Source of the DNA: Synaphobranchus kaupii | Lineage: Eukaryota > Chordata > Actinopteri > Anguilliformes > Synaphobranchidae | Reading direction: 5' to 3' | DNA: 64,000 nt | Assembly: GCA_029718625.1 (NCBI GenBank) | Contig: CM056377.1 | Span: forward strand, 39,370,699-39,434,698 | In this document: piece by piece, positions 26,026 to 39,115 of the stretch | Layout: each line of letters starts with the position of its first letter | Numbering within the stretch: position 1 is the stretch's first letter | Notes under the pieces: generated by a model | Told to the model about the DNA's origin: nothing | The model's input: only the letters and a program-made list of their open reading frames with translations | The model's database searches: none | Program-made: the position numbers and the translations under genes

Positions 26026-27155
26026 AAAAGGTCTTAGTGTTTCACTAAACGCAGTGTATAAAGAGAAAGAAACCTGACTTCAAATGTAAATAGAAGGTGA
26101 ATGACAATGGCAACCCATGCAGAGACTGAACTTTTTTCTATTCACATAGCTAACTGGACAGCGCTGTAAGCTGACACCAAGTTCCTGAATTCTGCTATGT
26201 AAATTTCACAATTGTCCAAATTTAAACCCACACATACTGTTATTTGAAAGAATAACTTTTACAAACTGATTTGCAAGCTGTAAATTAATATCAAAGTGCT
26301 GCAAAAGGCATTTCCACGTTTCTTTATGAGCTGGTATAGCTTAGTACAGTGTAGAGCAGTAAGTTAGTAGCAAGATGTTTACAAAGGGGTTGAACCTCTG
26401 ACATAGCCTTGTAAATCTCTGGAGGTCATACGACGAAGAAAAACATAACACATGTGACATGCACCTAAGCAAATGAAGACTTCCTGGGCCACCTTCTTAG
26501 AGAAAGATAATATTGGTTGATGTGTCTCAGTGAGTAATAGCCATTCCACCAGGCTGCCTTTCGGACATGGCATGTTTGTAGTCAAACAGCATCACAAGAA
26601 AATACTAATTTCCCTGTTTATTAATAAATTACTAAATTCATGTGCTACGGCTCGCTTTTAATTGGGAATTAATTATGCACTTGGAAATGCATGGTCCAAC
26701 ACACTTATATCTAATGAGACAGAATAATGGATAAAAGAGCACACCTAATTGTCTGGCTGTGTGACACACTGTAGTCCTCTAAAGAAGGATGATACTCCAT
26801 GAGTGCAGGATCACTTAAAGGATTAATTCCACCGAAACACAACATTGACCTTATTTAACAGATCAAGGCGCAAGTAATTAAGTCTCTCTTTGTCACTGGC
26901 CAAAACAATATGTGAACCAAAATATTGACAGCTAAAGTTACAAATTTGGTAGCGGTATATAGAGGTAATGACGTACATCTCTACCACTTCCTCGTTTTTG
27001 AAAGACTACAGAGGCGTCAAGTGGGCGTGTAAATTACATAGGCACGTAGGCGGAGCCAGTGAGGCAGGAAACAGTGCTGCGTCTGTTACTGTTCTGAGTA
27101 AGGACACATCGTAGATCAAGCTAGCTATTATTGCTATTTCATTATAATATCAGAA

Positions 27156-27196
27156 AAACAACATATCAATTATATAACATAATTGATACGTTGTTT
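27156..27196. repeat. Hairpin, 18-bp stem, 5-nt loop
   Basis: Arms 27156-27173 and 27179-27196 pair with one mismatch. It is AT-rich. Confidence 0.75.
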
Positions 27197-29167
27197 CCTA
27201 AAGATGTTTTGGTAAACTAAACCAAACAAGACTTGAGTGCTGTCGGTTACAGAGTGGACATATGATAGCCTACAACTCAGTGGCCTGCGGTCTCATTCCC
27301 TGACATCTTCCTCTACCTTATTGAATCACCCGGTAAGGAACCATGCCAACTACATTATGATGCATGACCATGAAAAGTTGACTAACATTAGCGAGCTGAC
27401 CATAATTGAACGGTTTCACTTTGAGCATTCGATTACAGAAGCAATGTATTTTTTGTGGGCTAGTGCATTACCTGTTGTTAGCCATGGCTTCTTGGCATTA
27501 AAGAAAGGTGCAAATGCGGGTTTTTAAATCTGTTTGTCATGCAGTAGCTAAGACACACATACGCCTTTTGGCATTTTGAAAATCGCAATGTTTTTAATAT
27601 AGCCTATTATTAGATTTTTTCGTAGTTGGAAGGCTTCTGTTTGGAGCCTGAATACACGGCCGGATCCTGCGCTGCTTCGGCATGAAACTGGTGCCCGGTA
27701 GCAAACATTTCCATTTCAGTTGGAATTGCGGTAGTTACACATGTAGGCCACACCGCTCGTTTACCTAGGTTAAACATTAAAGGTTAACGTTAGAGGACAG
27801 GTATGAGAAATGAATAGGCTAAGACTTCTGGTTAGGCTAGCTAATATGATTCACGATACCAAAAGTAGATAAATGAAGGGCTGTGTTTTCCTAAATTAAT
27901 GGCTGTATTTCCCATGTTTTTCTGGAAACTCCAGCTAATGGTGGTGGTATTTTTTTCAGTAGAACTGTAACATTAGTGGTTAACTTGCCAGCTAGTAACG
28001 TGGCCTCTCTTGAACAGACGCTGCAGGACCACCAAACTAGTATGTGCAGGACGAGCAGAAAAAGCCCAGTCCCTCCGCTCAGTGTTGCCATGTCTGCAGT
28101 TTTACAGCCAAATTGGACTACTTTCCAAGTGCAATCGTGGGGGGAAATAAAAAGTCACAAAGCACACACTTTTAAAAAGGAAAATATTTACATTGTTTTC
28201 TACTTAAAATATGTTGGTGTCAGATAAAAATATATTTTGGCTAGTTTTGAGTCGCCATTTGCCTGGAAACTCTTGCAAGATCTGGCAACCCTGCCTCCGA
28301 TCCAGTCGTATTCAGTGTGACTGGCGTGACTGGCGTGACTGGGTAACAGACTGCCCATAAACTGTAAGTGCACTTGGCCATTGTACAGTAGTTCACAGTA
28401 AAGCAGGTACCTGGTACATGCGCAGTAGTGTGTGGCTATATCTCTGCTCTCACTAGAGCTAGAAAGTTGGTTGAGAGCTCATTTTAACCAGGAGGATTGC
28501 TACGTTTCTACAAAAACTACAACAAAACCTTTTGTTTCAACAACTTACATGAGACACATGCAGCTGTGGCCATTGGTAGGGAACCTGGCTTTTGAAATCC
28601 TTGATAATACCAGGATGCATGTTGTTAGCACAAACATTCGGCTATACACCCACCAGTCACACAAACTCACAGAAGGAAAGGAGAGGTGGTGTTAGTCCCT
28701 GCAGTATGTTACGTCGTCTCCCCAAGCTTTCGGTCTTACTACGCATGCTGCGCAACTGCTATGTAGCGGAGCGCACAATGCAAGGAAACTGAGCTATAAA
28801 CAAGCTATAGAATTCCATAACTTTTAATGTGATACAGTTGTATGTATCTGTATTTATTATGCACAACATTTAAAATTAAACATGCAAATGTGATAGTAAT
28901 AAAAACCCTATTTTAAAATATTGTGATATTCTGCAGACAAAGGACTGATCTGAAGTTTTAACAAAAACAACAGATTTGTTGCAACGGCACTCGATATATC
29001 ACAGCTTTTTCCCCTTATGCGCTGACAGAGGCGCACAAATGCAGGGCCAACAATGTGTGCTGTGCAGCAACACCTGTCCATGTGTCAGTTAGGGTGGTAT
29101 AGCCCTCACCCTGACAGCCTTCAGGACACCGTATTAAGCCTTCTGTCTGAACATTGTGCCTGTGTGC

Positions 29168-29320
<153 letters not shown>

Positions 29321-30375
29321 CTTGTGGGTCTCTGCCTAAATGCCTGAAACAGAGGCACAGTAAGTGGGCAGTGCTGTCGGGCAGAGCATTTAGAGCCCCT
29401 GTGCAGGTGGTCCCTCATCTCCCAGCAGACAGCAATCCAAAATGGCAGCTGCCGTTTTTCTCCTTTTCTTGAACCATCCTTTTTTTTGTCACTTCCACAT
29501 TAGCAAAGGCATACAATCAGTGGTGTTTGCTGCACTTATGTAGAGATGCAAAATTTTCTTAGAGTCCAGCTTTAGGAAAACATGCGTTACAGAAGCTGTC
29601 AGTCTCATGAAGATGTTCCCTAGTCCTTCCACTATCAAAACCAAGTGCAGCACTGACTGCATCCTTGGTACCTCAACCTCAGGTGGTTAGCTACTTATGC
29701 TGTAATTGTCGTAAACTGTTAAGAACAACATCAATTGAGTCCTTACAGCTTAAAAATGTCTGTAGTGTGGCTGACTCACAACCCCATATACGAATCCCTG
29801 CATGCGGCTGGGGCTTTAATTCACGGACACAATTTTGTTGCTGTGAACCCATGTCTATCTGTAATCCTCTATTAAGTAAAAAAAATAAAATAAAATGAAC
29901 GCCCTTTTGTCCATGCAAAATATATATTTTTTAATTCATGGGTTACGCCCACTGTCTCTCATATTTTGCTTTCCATCATTTGACCTAGATAATTAGATCC
30001 AGCACAGGATCTGACCAGAGACGGATGGGAACCCAAATCTCCAAGAACTGATATCCCAAAAGTAGCAGCCATTCCGCCTAGATCGCAATACAAAGCAGGA
30101 GACGTCTGGCCAATCACAGAGGACGGACCCGGCGGCTCGTGATGTCAACCCGTTACATAACGTCAGGAAGACTAGCTCAGCCTTTGCCAAAACCGCCAGA
30201 CATGGGAGAAATGAGAAGGATTGGCGAGGAGCGAGGGTGGGGTTGGGTTTTCAGGCAGCTGTTACAGATAATAGCAGGGGAAAGTTGACATTGATATGGT
30301 CTGCGTTCGTGCAGCTGAAGACTGAGTGCAGATGACGTTAGGGAGACATGCTTTGTACGAAAAAAGGCGTATACA

Positions 30376-30530
30376 CAGGGCCGGTTCTAGGCACAGGCTT
30401 CAAAGGGCGGTCCCTGAGGGGACCATTTGTCTGGGGGGCGCCAAACCAAGGGGAAAAATCCCCTCAAAGTCCCCTCAATGCCCTCCCCAACCCCCCCCCC
30501 CCCCCCCCCCCCCCCCCTCATGAGTATGGG
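30376..30530 (+). mobile_element. hAT terminal fragment with poly-C tract
   Basis: CAGGGCCGGTTCTAGGC resembles a common hAT terminus of fish genomes. It is followed by GGGGGGCGCC and a run of 27 C at 30491-30517. The other end is missing or lies after the poly-C. Confidence 0.5.
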
Positions 30531-31535
30531 CGGCAGAAAGGGTAGAGCTGTGCCTACTTATACATTCAAAGTTCAAAGAGTATTGACATGAACCCAGGCC
30601 CTTTGTCCTAGATAATGATTAAACTATGTCTGTAATAATACATTTCAATTAAATGCAACCACACATGATCTCATTAATTTTGGTGATTGCTGAACTCACT
30701 TAAGCATTCTTACGAACACAAAACCTAATTCTTGCAATATATTTAGAGTTAAGGACGAATATTGAATGCACATGATTGATTGAAGATTGATTTTGTCAGC
30801 TCAGCATGGGAAAATGCAACACGAGATCGATGGTTGCATTCACTCTGATTACATAAACACCTTCTCATCACTTGTGACAAATACACGTACATCAAAGCTG
30901 CTTAGTCTTTGGTTAGCCAGATCTATAATGTTACAAAACCGTCCTATATTTACAGAATTGCAGACCTGCCAAAAACCTCCCCAAAAAAGACAAGCGATAA
31001 TTTTTTTTCTCTTCCCAAAAGATCTGCTGGATAAAGAGTGTAATACAGTGTGATCTTAAACAGATGACCACATCATGCAAATCTCAAAAAAGGTAAGGTA
31101 AGAATACAGGGCGAGGAGAGGTCAACGGGCTTATTGGCATCATGTGTCCCAGTAATCTACAGGAGCCTAACGTACACACAGCCTGTTGTGTTGTGTTACC
31201 CTTCATTCTTCTATTGACTTTACTGTAACTCATTTTTTTTTATTATCAGCTTGAGGATGGCCCTGTATGATATTGTATAAAACATTTAACCATACCATCT
31301 CCCAACTACCATCATTTCATGAATTGCAAAAGTCTCAAAGAACTGTCAAGCTCTTTTTTTGCTTTCACCAACACACAAAAACATATTGGCAGCTTCAACG
31401 CAGCACCAATAAAGCGCACCGATGCTGCCACAACTAGCACAATAGACCTTTCCATCCATGTGAGTGCAGCAAAGATCCTGCACACAAGCGATAAGCAATC
31501 ATAAAAAGAGGAATGAGCGAAAACGAAAAACTCAC

Positions 31536-31892
31536 CACTAAGTTCCCTATCACCATGACCAGCATGAAGACAAGGAGGCAGAGGGGCTGTCCAGCCACTT
31601 CCATGCAGTCCCACATGGTCTCTATCCACTCTCCGCACAAGACCCGGAACACAATGAGGAATGAGTGGAAGAAGTCCTTCATGTGCCAACGTGGCATAGA
31701 ACAATCCCTGGAGATCTTGCACACACAATCCTGATAGTTCTTCCCAAACAGCTGCATGCCCACCACGGCGAAGATGAAGACGATGATGGCCAGGACCAGG
31801 GTCAGGTTGCCCAGCGCGCCCACCGAGTTGCCGATGATCTTTATCAGCGTGTTAAGGGTGGGCCAGGATTTCGCCAGCTTGAAGACCCTCAA
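31536..31892 (-). CDS. scn5la: Sodium channel exon: domain II S4 end, S5, pore, S6
   Basis: The exon is 357 nt and encodes 119 residues of a voltage-gated sodium channel alpha subunit in the plasma membrane. Residues 1-10 ([10 protein letters not shown]) finish the S4 voltage sensor, about 29-49 are S5, 83-91 are the pore loop (RVLCGEWIE), and about 104-119 are S6. Glutamate 88 (codon 31629-31631) is the E of the DEKA selectivity ring. Cysteines 56, 58 and 64 lie in the S5-P loop; mammalian SCN5A lacks them, but the neuronal channels have them. The acceptor is CTTTCCTCAG and the donor is GTGAGT after GNLV, the same break as in mammalian genes, and the length equals the usual 357 nt. The next exon (VLNLFLALLLSSF in relatives) is not found. 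Confidence 0.97.
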
Positions 31893-32832
<940 letters not shown>

Positions 32833-33073
32833 TTATTGCCCTGCAGTGCAACTGGAGAGGCTGAGGTTTCCGCAAGCTGCGACTCTTTTAAACGATCCTG
32901 CATCAAAATTTACAGGTTTTTTAAAAGCTGTAGTTTTCAGACAAACATTAATACTCTAATTGGGACGGATACGTCTACCACTAGGAGGCCAACGGGGATC
33001 GCGTTAAGGGAATATACATGTACATGTGCCAAAGAGATAATGCATTTGATGTGCCACTGATGCTATAAATTAA

Positions 33074-34098
33074 AGCTGGAGTACGCAACCTCTTTTTGAA
33101 AAATATCGGGGTATGGTCATGCTTAGTTGGTAGCCATCATAGAAAAAACTGTTCTGAGAGAAATCCAGCACCATACACTGTGTTTGCACCCTCAAATTCT
33201 CCATTCTAGAACCAGCACACCAGCTAGAAATATCACCAACAATGGTGGACAAGGGACCCATAAACCAGCACTATGTCATGCAAAGAAAAAGAAAGAGTAA
33301 ACATAGGTCTTAATTTTAGAAGGTGGCGAGATGTTCAGGAGCGGATTGGTTTGAAGACAGAGCTCCCATTTTTTCTACTGGACAGGTAGGTCAAAAGTTT
33401 CAACAATAATTTACCTGGACTTTCTGCTTGCCAGCCAATTGTAATTACCTATAATGAATAGTAGCTAGGTTGCTATTATTGATAAAGTTACTTCATTTGG
33501 TGGCTAGTTCTTGGAAGAAGGAAATGCATGCTAACGTTATCAGTCGTATAGATCATGCTAGCTAGAACCGGCTACTCGGCTATAACCATGCATGCCAGCT
33601 GTAGCCAGATGCCTGGTTCAGTCTAATGTTACACACACTCAGTGTGATTTGTCTGTCGTCCTCGACACGGCAAGTTTTATGTTGCTTTGATCACCAAATC
33701 TGGCAGTGGGACAAACATATCTTGTAGCCTGAGCCTGGACTCACTTCATTAGCGAGTTTGGTGACTAAATGGTAAGTTTCATTGCGTTATTGTCAAACTT
33801 TGCAACAACAGAAAAGATTCCTTTGTTTTACCTGGACTCTTGTAGCTGACATTTGTACTGCAACGTTATCTATACCAGTCTGTAATCCTGCAATTGTATC
33901 TTAAAAACTTGGATGCACATTCACAACGAGGTGTGTGGAAGCAGTGGGGTGGGGGGTGTGTCTCTTTCTCTGTGGGCAGGGCCAAGGGGTGTTATGACTT
34001 TGAAATGTCATAACACCCCTCGGCCAAAGGTTATGACTTTGAAATGTTTTGACAACAAATAGTTTTGACGACCATTGAGAAAGTTGCATACTCCAGCT
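33074..34098. mobile_element. TTAA-flanked DNA transposon, non-autonomous
   Basis: The ends read AGCTGGAGTACGCAACC and, inverted, AGCTGGAGTATGCAACT, both bordered by TTAA (33070-33073 and 34099-34102). TTAA target duplications are typical of piggyBac and Kolobok superfamilies. The element is 1,025 bp with no readable transposase. It lies inside a channel intron. Confidence 0.8.
33985..34020. repeat. Perfect 14-bp hairpin
   Basis: AGGGGTGTTATGAC at 33985-33998 is exactly complemented at 34007-34020 with an 8-nt loop. TTATGACTTTGAAATG recurs again just downstream at about 34030. Confidence 0.85.
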
Positions 34099-36559
34099 TT
34101 AAATGAAAATGTCATGCTCAAAAGGTAGCTTAATCATGGCCATCTGAATCTCTTTAATTCTATTTCATCAATTTTACCAGCCAAATTCACAAGCAAAGCT
34201 ATACAGAGACTCAATAATAAAGTAAGTTGTAATATTTTTTATAAAGATTATAATAATAATGTTTACATTTCTCTTCAAAAATTGATATCTGTTAATTGAT
34301 ATCTACTTATTTATTGATATCTGTCCGAGAATTTCCATATCATTTATACCTGCTTGTTATTTAATTCACAACTATGTTGCGAAACAACAATAGCAATACA
34401 GCGCATATACTTGTACGGAACCTACACAACTTTACATAATAATCATATTCAGTACTAAGCATGAAGAAGGCCCGTTTCCTGCAAAGGTACACATTGTAAA
34501 TTTCATTAACGCAGTTTCAGTAACGCACTTGGTGCTTTCATGTTGCAATAATTTTATTCCCTTTCATGTGCTGTTGGTGCACTTACACGGCAGCCCCCGT
34601 TATCTTATTTAATGATTCCGGTGGGCAGGGCCAATGTGTTGGTCTGTATTTCTGCAGCGAGGCTGTAAGAGCTGACAGACGGGCGGATTTCACAAGATGC
34701 AGCCGCAGCACTCCTGCTCTGCTTGTTGTTCCTCAAAGACACATTCTCCGAACTGACACAGGGTACGTGACACGTGGGCAGGCAGCCGAGGGGACGTGGG
34801 AGACAGAAAAGTGCGGGAAGCAGTGGCTGCACAGTCATTATCACACTGAAATTCTGCAGACCACAAGCACTTAAATGAGTTAATCTGGCATCTGTTTTCG
34901 CCCTTGCACGAAAGCAGGTTTGCACACCTGAAATCTCATAATTAATCATGGCACACAAAAAAGGAAGAAAGGTGCAAAACTCTTTGTGGCAGATGCACAG
35001 AACCCATAAATGAAGGCCTCAAAACACTCTGTACTTATTAATATGATCTCATCTGAACAAAATAGTTTTGCGACCCGTTTCAGCCCTCCTTTATTCTTGA
35101 GCAAATCTGGGGACATTTTCTTTCCCTCACTTGGACAACATACACAAATCTGAGGTTCATACATATGCTGTGATACAGAGAACTGCACTCATTTAAATGT
35201 CTCAGGCTCTTGAGCTGTATCACAATGAAAGACATTTTTGATGTGCCTAGGTCAATGTCTACAAGAATAGCTGTCAGTTTAGGCTACAAAACACAGTAGT
35301 TCACTGGAGAAGAGGCATTTTCTAAGCAAAAGAAAAAAACTTACAACTCAGAAGATTATCTTTAAGAGGTCTATCTAGATCCTGCTCAACACATAAACAT
35401 GTTAACATAATCTTCTGTGGATTACATGTTTAGCACATGTTTACTGTCATGTAAAATCACTGTTAAAGAAAGCGCTATAAAACAGACTACTTGCTATGTA
35501 TCAATTACATTAACTTTGCAGACACACCGAATTAACTGGAAAATGAAACCAGGACAGAGACGTACACTCATCATGTGACATATTAAGTAGGGGAGGGTGT
35601 GAATATTCACCTAGTTTTACAGACCAACAAGAAGATGTTTTGGAAACAAATATTAAACTGATATAGTAAGGTTCTGTTATACGGTAAGAAAAACAGATGT
35701 AAAATGACAACATAGCAATACCTTTTGTCTGGTTGTGGGGAAATAAGGTAAATAGCAACATTAAATAAGACATTAATTCCGATACGTCCACCGGTAGTAA
35801 TCCTGAAAATAAAACTGCCCTCTGCACATGCCATGTTATATGATGATGATCCCTCGTATATATCATCATGGGATAAACATAAACATGATCCCTGTCCATA
35901 CTGTCATAGTAGTGGATAAGTGGGTTGTTTATTCCATGCGGAATCTGCGTATCTCTGAACGAGATCCTCTCAGAGGTTCTGTCAGATAATTATATCAATT
36001 AATCACATTTCATAGATGAAACATGACCTTTGATAGGAAAAGATATGTCCAAAATTCCAAGAAAATCTGAGAGGTTTATTTCAGCATGTGAGGTTTATAC
36101 GAATCTTATAATCTGTGTCTACAAATTTGAAATACATATCAAGCCACCAAGTTAGATGAAATAGATAAAAGTCATAGCTGAACTCAACTACATAAGGAAG
36201 TGGGCATTAACATGGACCTTAAAATAAACCCAGTCCAGTAATGTTGGCTTTGATTATTAATGAATGCCTTTATTTAACACTGCCAAATGTGTGGCTAGAT
36301 GGATTGAATCCAACGTGAAATGTACTATCACCTGATATGGCATCTCTTGGCGAATGATAGTTTGGTACAAATGCAAAAGGTGAAAAATATTGATGACCTT
36401 AAACTATTATTATTATTATTCTTATTATTATTATTACTGTTGCATTAAAAACACATATATACAGTATGTGAATGGCTGTGGTTTCAAGAAATTTGTATGC
36501 TGAACCCGTGTTTGCTCATTGAGCTTACCACAACTTTATACAACATGCATGAAGACAGA

Positions 36560-36950
36560 CTGGAAATGGCTGTGCACCAGCCTTTGGAGCGTCGCGGCAC
36601 TGGCACAGTCTCGAGATTCTCCCATGACAGCTCAGATTCAGACCTCGGGGACATCGGCTCACTGCGCTCCCAGCGGTGCCTGCATCGCGCGGGGACCGCC
36701 GCGGCCGGAGGGTGCAAAAGGTCGCCTCGCGGCACGCGCGAGCGCCCCGGGGCGCCTGCCAACGTTAGGACCTCGGCGCGGGGGGGTTCAGCCGGCCCGC
36801 TGAGGCTCACGAGAACGGAAGGGCGCACCGGGGCGAGACGCGCAGGAGAGATGTCCTGTGACAGGCTCTCTCTGGGAGGGGCGCGGCTCTCACTGAACAT
36901 CAACAACGCTCCCTGGGAGACCGCTCAGGAGTCACGCACACATACACACA
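36560..36950. promoter_or_regulatory. CpG-dense intronic block
   Basis: The stretch is markedly richer in G+C and CpG than its surroundings, densest at 36660-36800 (CATCGCGCGGGGACC, GGCACGCGCGAGCG). It lies within an intron of the channel gene. Open frames of 186 and 140 codons cross it on opposite strands, but they run into a hAT element and match nothing I know, so I treat them as composition effects. It could be an alternative promoter, an enhancer or a foreign CpG-rich insert. Confidence 0.4.
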
Positions 36951-36970
36951 CACGCACAGACACACAAATA

Positions 36971-37485
36971 CAGGGTTTCCCCTTCATTAAATTAGGCTGG
37001 GCGGCCCGCCCCCGCCTACAGAGGTTGCCGCCCCACCTAAAAATATATGATATCTAAAAATATCATGGCAATGTCATTGTTTGAAAACTAATTTGATACA
37101 TCATCCAAGAATAAATTTGCGTAAGTTCGCATAAACGCACCATTTTGTGACCCGTCTTCAGAGATGATCAATGTTTCAACAGATTTGCAGAGTCTGTAGT
37201 GACAAACTCCAATTATGAAATGACAGTCAATCACAGAGCAGCATTTTAACGATGCCTATTTTAGCCAGATTTTTTTTAACATAACGTTAAACGTTAAACT
37301 GATTTTATAGTTGAACTGGATATTTTATCCTCTCTTCTCGCGTCATTTTTCATTATTTTCTGGTTTCTTGTTTTCTTTGATGTCTTTGAAGCACTCGTAT
37401 TTATGAAGCCAAGTGACATTCATGCCATTTTCAATTTACATAATACAATTCTGACTGTTGTAAGGGTGCTCTGCCACTTGTGTAG
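36971..37485 (+). mobile_element. Inner hAT-like element, copy 2
   Basis: It starts CAGGGTTTCCCC, a hAT-type terminus, and is homologous in opposite orientation to 21998-22896. Shared blocks include TTTGAAAACTAATTTGA, TTCGCATAA, and ATACAATTCTGACTGTTGT followed by CTCTGCCACTTGTG. It is shorter (about 515 bp) because internal parts are missing, and the right terminus is not clear. Confidence 0.7.
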
Positions 37486-37628
37486 ACAACACAAGTAGGC
37501 AGTGAAGAGAAGTAGGATAGAAAGGAGTTTTACTGAGGTGCCTACTCTGTACACTGTACACAGAGTGGAAAATGGGTTCCCGGGGGAAACACTGAAATAC
37601 ATACACACCCCTGTATGCACACGCACAC

Positions 37629-37632
<4 letters not shown>

Positions 37633-37716
<84 letters not shown>
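37633..37716 (+). repeat. (CA)n microsatellite
   Basis: This is a pure CA run of about 84 bp within a CA-rich region starting near 37600. Confidence 0.97.
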
Positions 37717-37720
<4 letters not shown>

Positions 37721-38207
37721 CTACTTTCATACGAATGCTCCACCATACACACATGCACAAATGCGTACATGGATGCTATGACCTCTACCATGTAGTCTGA
37801 TAAATAAACCCAATGGCTGTTATAGGTAAGCAGACATTATCCATTTAGACAATAAAAATTATTTCCCACGATTTGTAAAACCTCATTATACAAAAGAAGT
37901 ACAAAGTGACACAAAGGATGAAAGACGATTGGCTGTTTAGTGAGTGTCGCTCCACTGCCAGTGGCTGACTGAACTGAACAAACTCAGCTTGCTTTGTGCG
38001 CACATGGCCAGCTCTGCCATTCCATCCAGAACTTCAATAACTGAAAATGATACTTAATGACAATCGTCACATAAACATCGACATAATTTCTGTGCAGTAG
38101 AACGTATGCTCTCTACTTTCCCCCCTTTGCTTTTACAATATGCACTGCTCGGAGCTATTGTTCTATTGTCCTCTATTTCATCTATTTCCTCAGCGGACTG
38201 CACTCAC

Positions 38208-38446
38208 CAGATTTCCCACAGACAGCATCTTGTTGAACTCGTCGGTCATGGGGTAATGTTCGAGCGCCATGAAGAGGGTGTTGAGTACGATGCACACGGT
38301 GATGGCCAGGTCCAGGAAAGGGTCCATCACCATAAACTTCACCCATTCCTTCACCTTCAGCCACATGGGGCAGCAGTCCCAGATGAGGTATTTATCAGCA
38401 AATTCATACAAGCAGGGGTGGCACTTTTGATGGGACTCCTCCAGTT
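38208..38446 (-). CDS. scn5la: Sodium channel exon: end of I-II linker and domain II S1
   Basis: This exon is 239 nt, the same length as the homologous mammalian exon. It completes a split codon with the preceding exon (G plus AA, glutamate) and encodes [12 protein letters not shown], the juxtamembrane part of the linker. Domain II S1 follows ([20 protein letters not shown]), then the S1-S2 loop to [14 protein letters not shown] and [10 protein letters not shown] resemble SCN5A ([19 protein letters not shown]). The acceptor is CTCTCTTGCAG and the donor GTGAGT. An open frame of 141 codons on the plus strand across this exon is only its antisense shadow. Confidence 0.97.
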
Positions 38447-38904
38447 CTGCAAGAGAGAAAGTGACACGTTGCAAAATGAGTACAAAACTCAAAATGCGAT
38501 TTCACAAAAACCTTATGGAATCATAAGGTGAGCAATCCCTTTTGAATACAAACTACTGCGGAATAATACATATATTATACTATATACCCCTATTTCATTC
38601 AATACTGGATATATGTAATACATAACTTGTGAGATGTACATTATACAAGTCAATAACATTCAGTAAGCACCAAACCATTATTCCCTCAGAAATAAATACT
38701 GCTACCAATTTCATTTGATTTCACAGTCCTAATATTTCCCCTGGATGTCTGTAGACAAGGCTAAAGGCTCACTTTATTTCTCACTAACCATAATAAATAG
38801 ACTTCCTGTGGTAATGGCCAATCTGCTTAATTGTTTACTTATTAACGCATAAACTCGGGTCCCTCATTTTTTCATTAGCAAGGTAGGCATGTATCTTGGT
38901 AAAT

Positions 38905-39115
38905 ATCCATCCATCCATCTAGTATCTAACCCTATCCCAGCATGCATACACCCTGGACAGGTCACCAATCCATTGCAGGGCACACACACCTTGCACTCAC
39001 AAACTCATACCTACGGGCAATTTAGAGTCTCCAATTAGCCTAACCTGCATTTCTTTGGACTGTGGGAAGAAACACGGGGAAAACATGCAAACTCCACACA
39101 GAAAGGCCCGTGGCT
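38905..39115 (-). mobile_element. LINE 3'-end fragment with GGAT tail
   Basis: CACCCTGGACAGGTCACC, GGGCAATTTAGAGTCTCC and AACATGCAAACTCCACACAG are hallmarks of a dispersed fish non-LTR retrotransposon (Rex1/L2 range). The ATCCATCCATCC run at the left is its simple 3' tail read in reverse. Confidence 0.6.

Noticed and set aside
36497..37057. 186-codon open frame across a CpG-dense block
   Set aside because: It has no known domain, runs into a CA repeat and a hAT terminus, and a long frame also exists on the other strand.
37420..37795. Cys-Val and His-Thr repeat proteins
   Set aside because: They are translations of the CA microsatellite.
38106..38531. 141-codon open frame on the plus strand
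   Set aside because: It is antisense to the domain II S1 exon.
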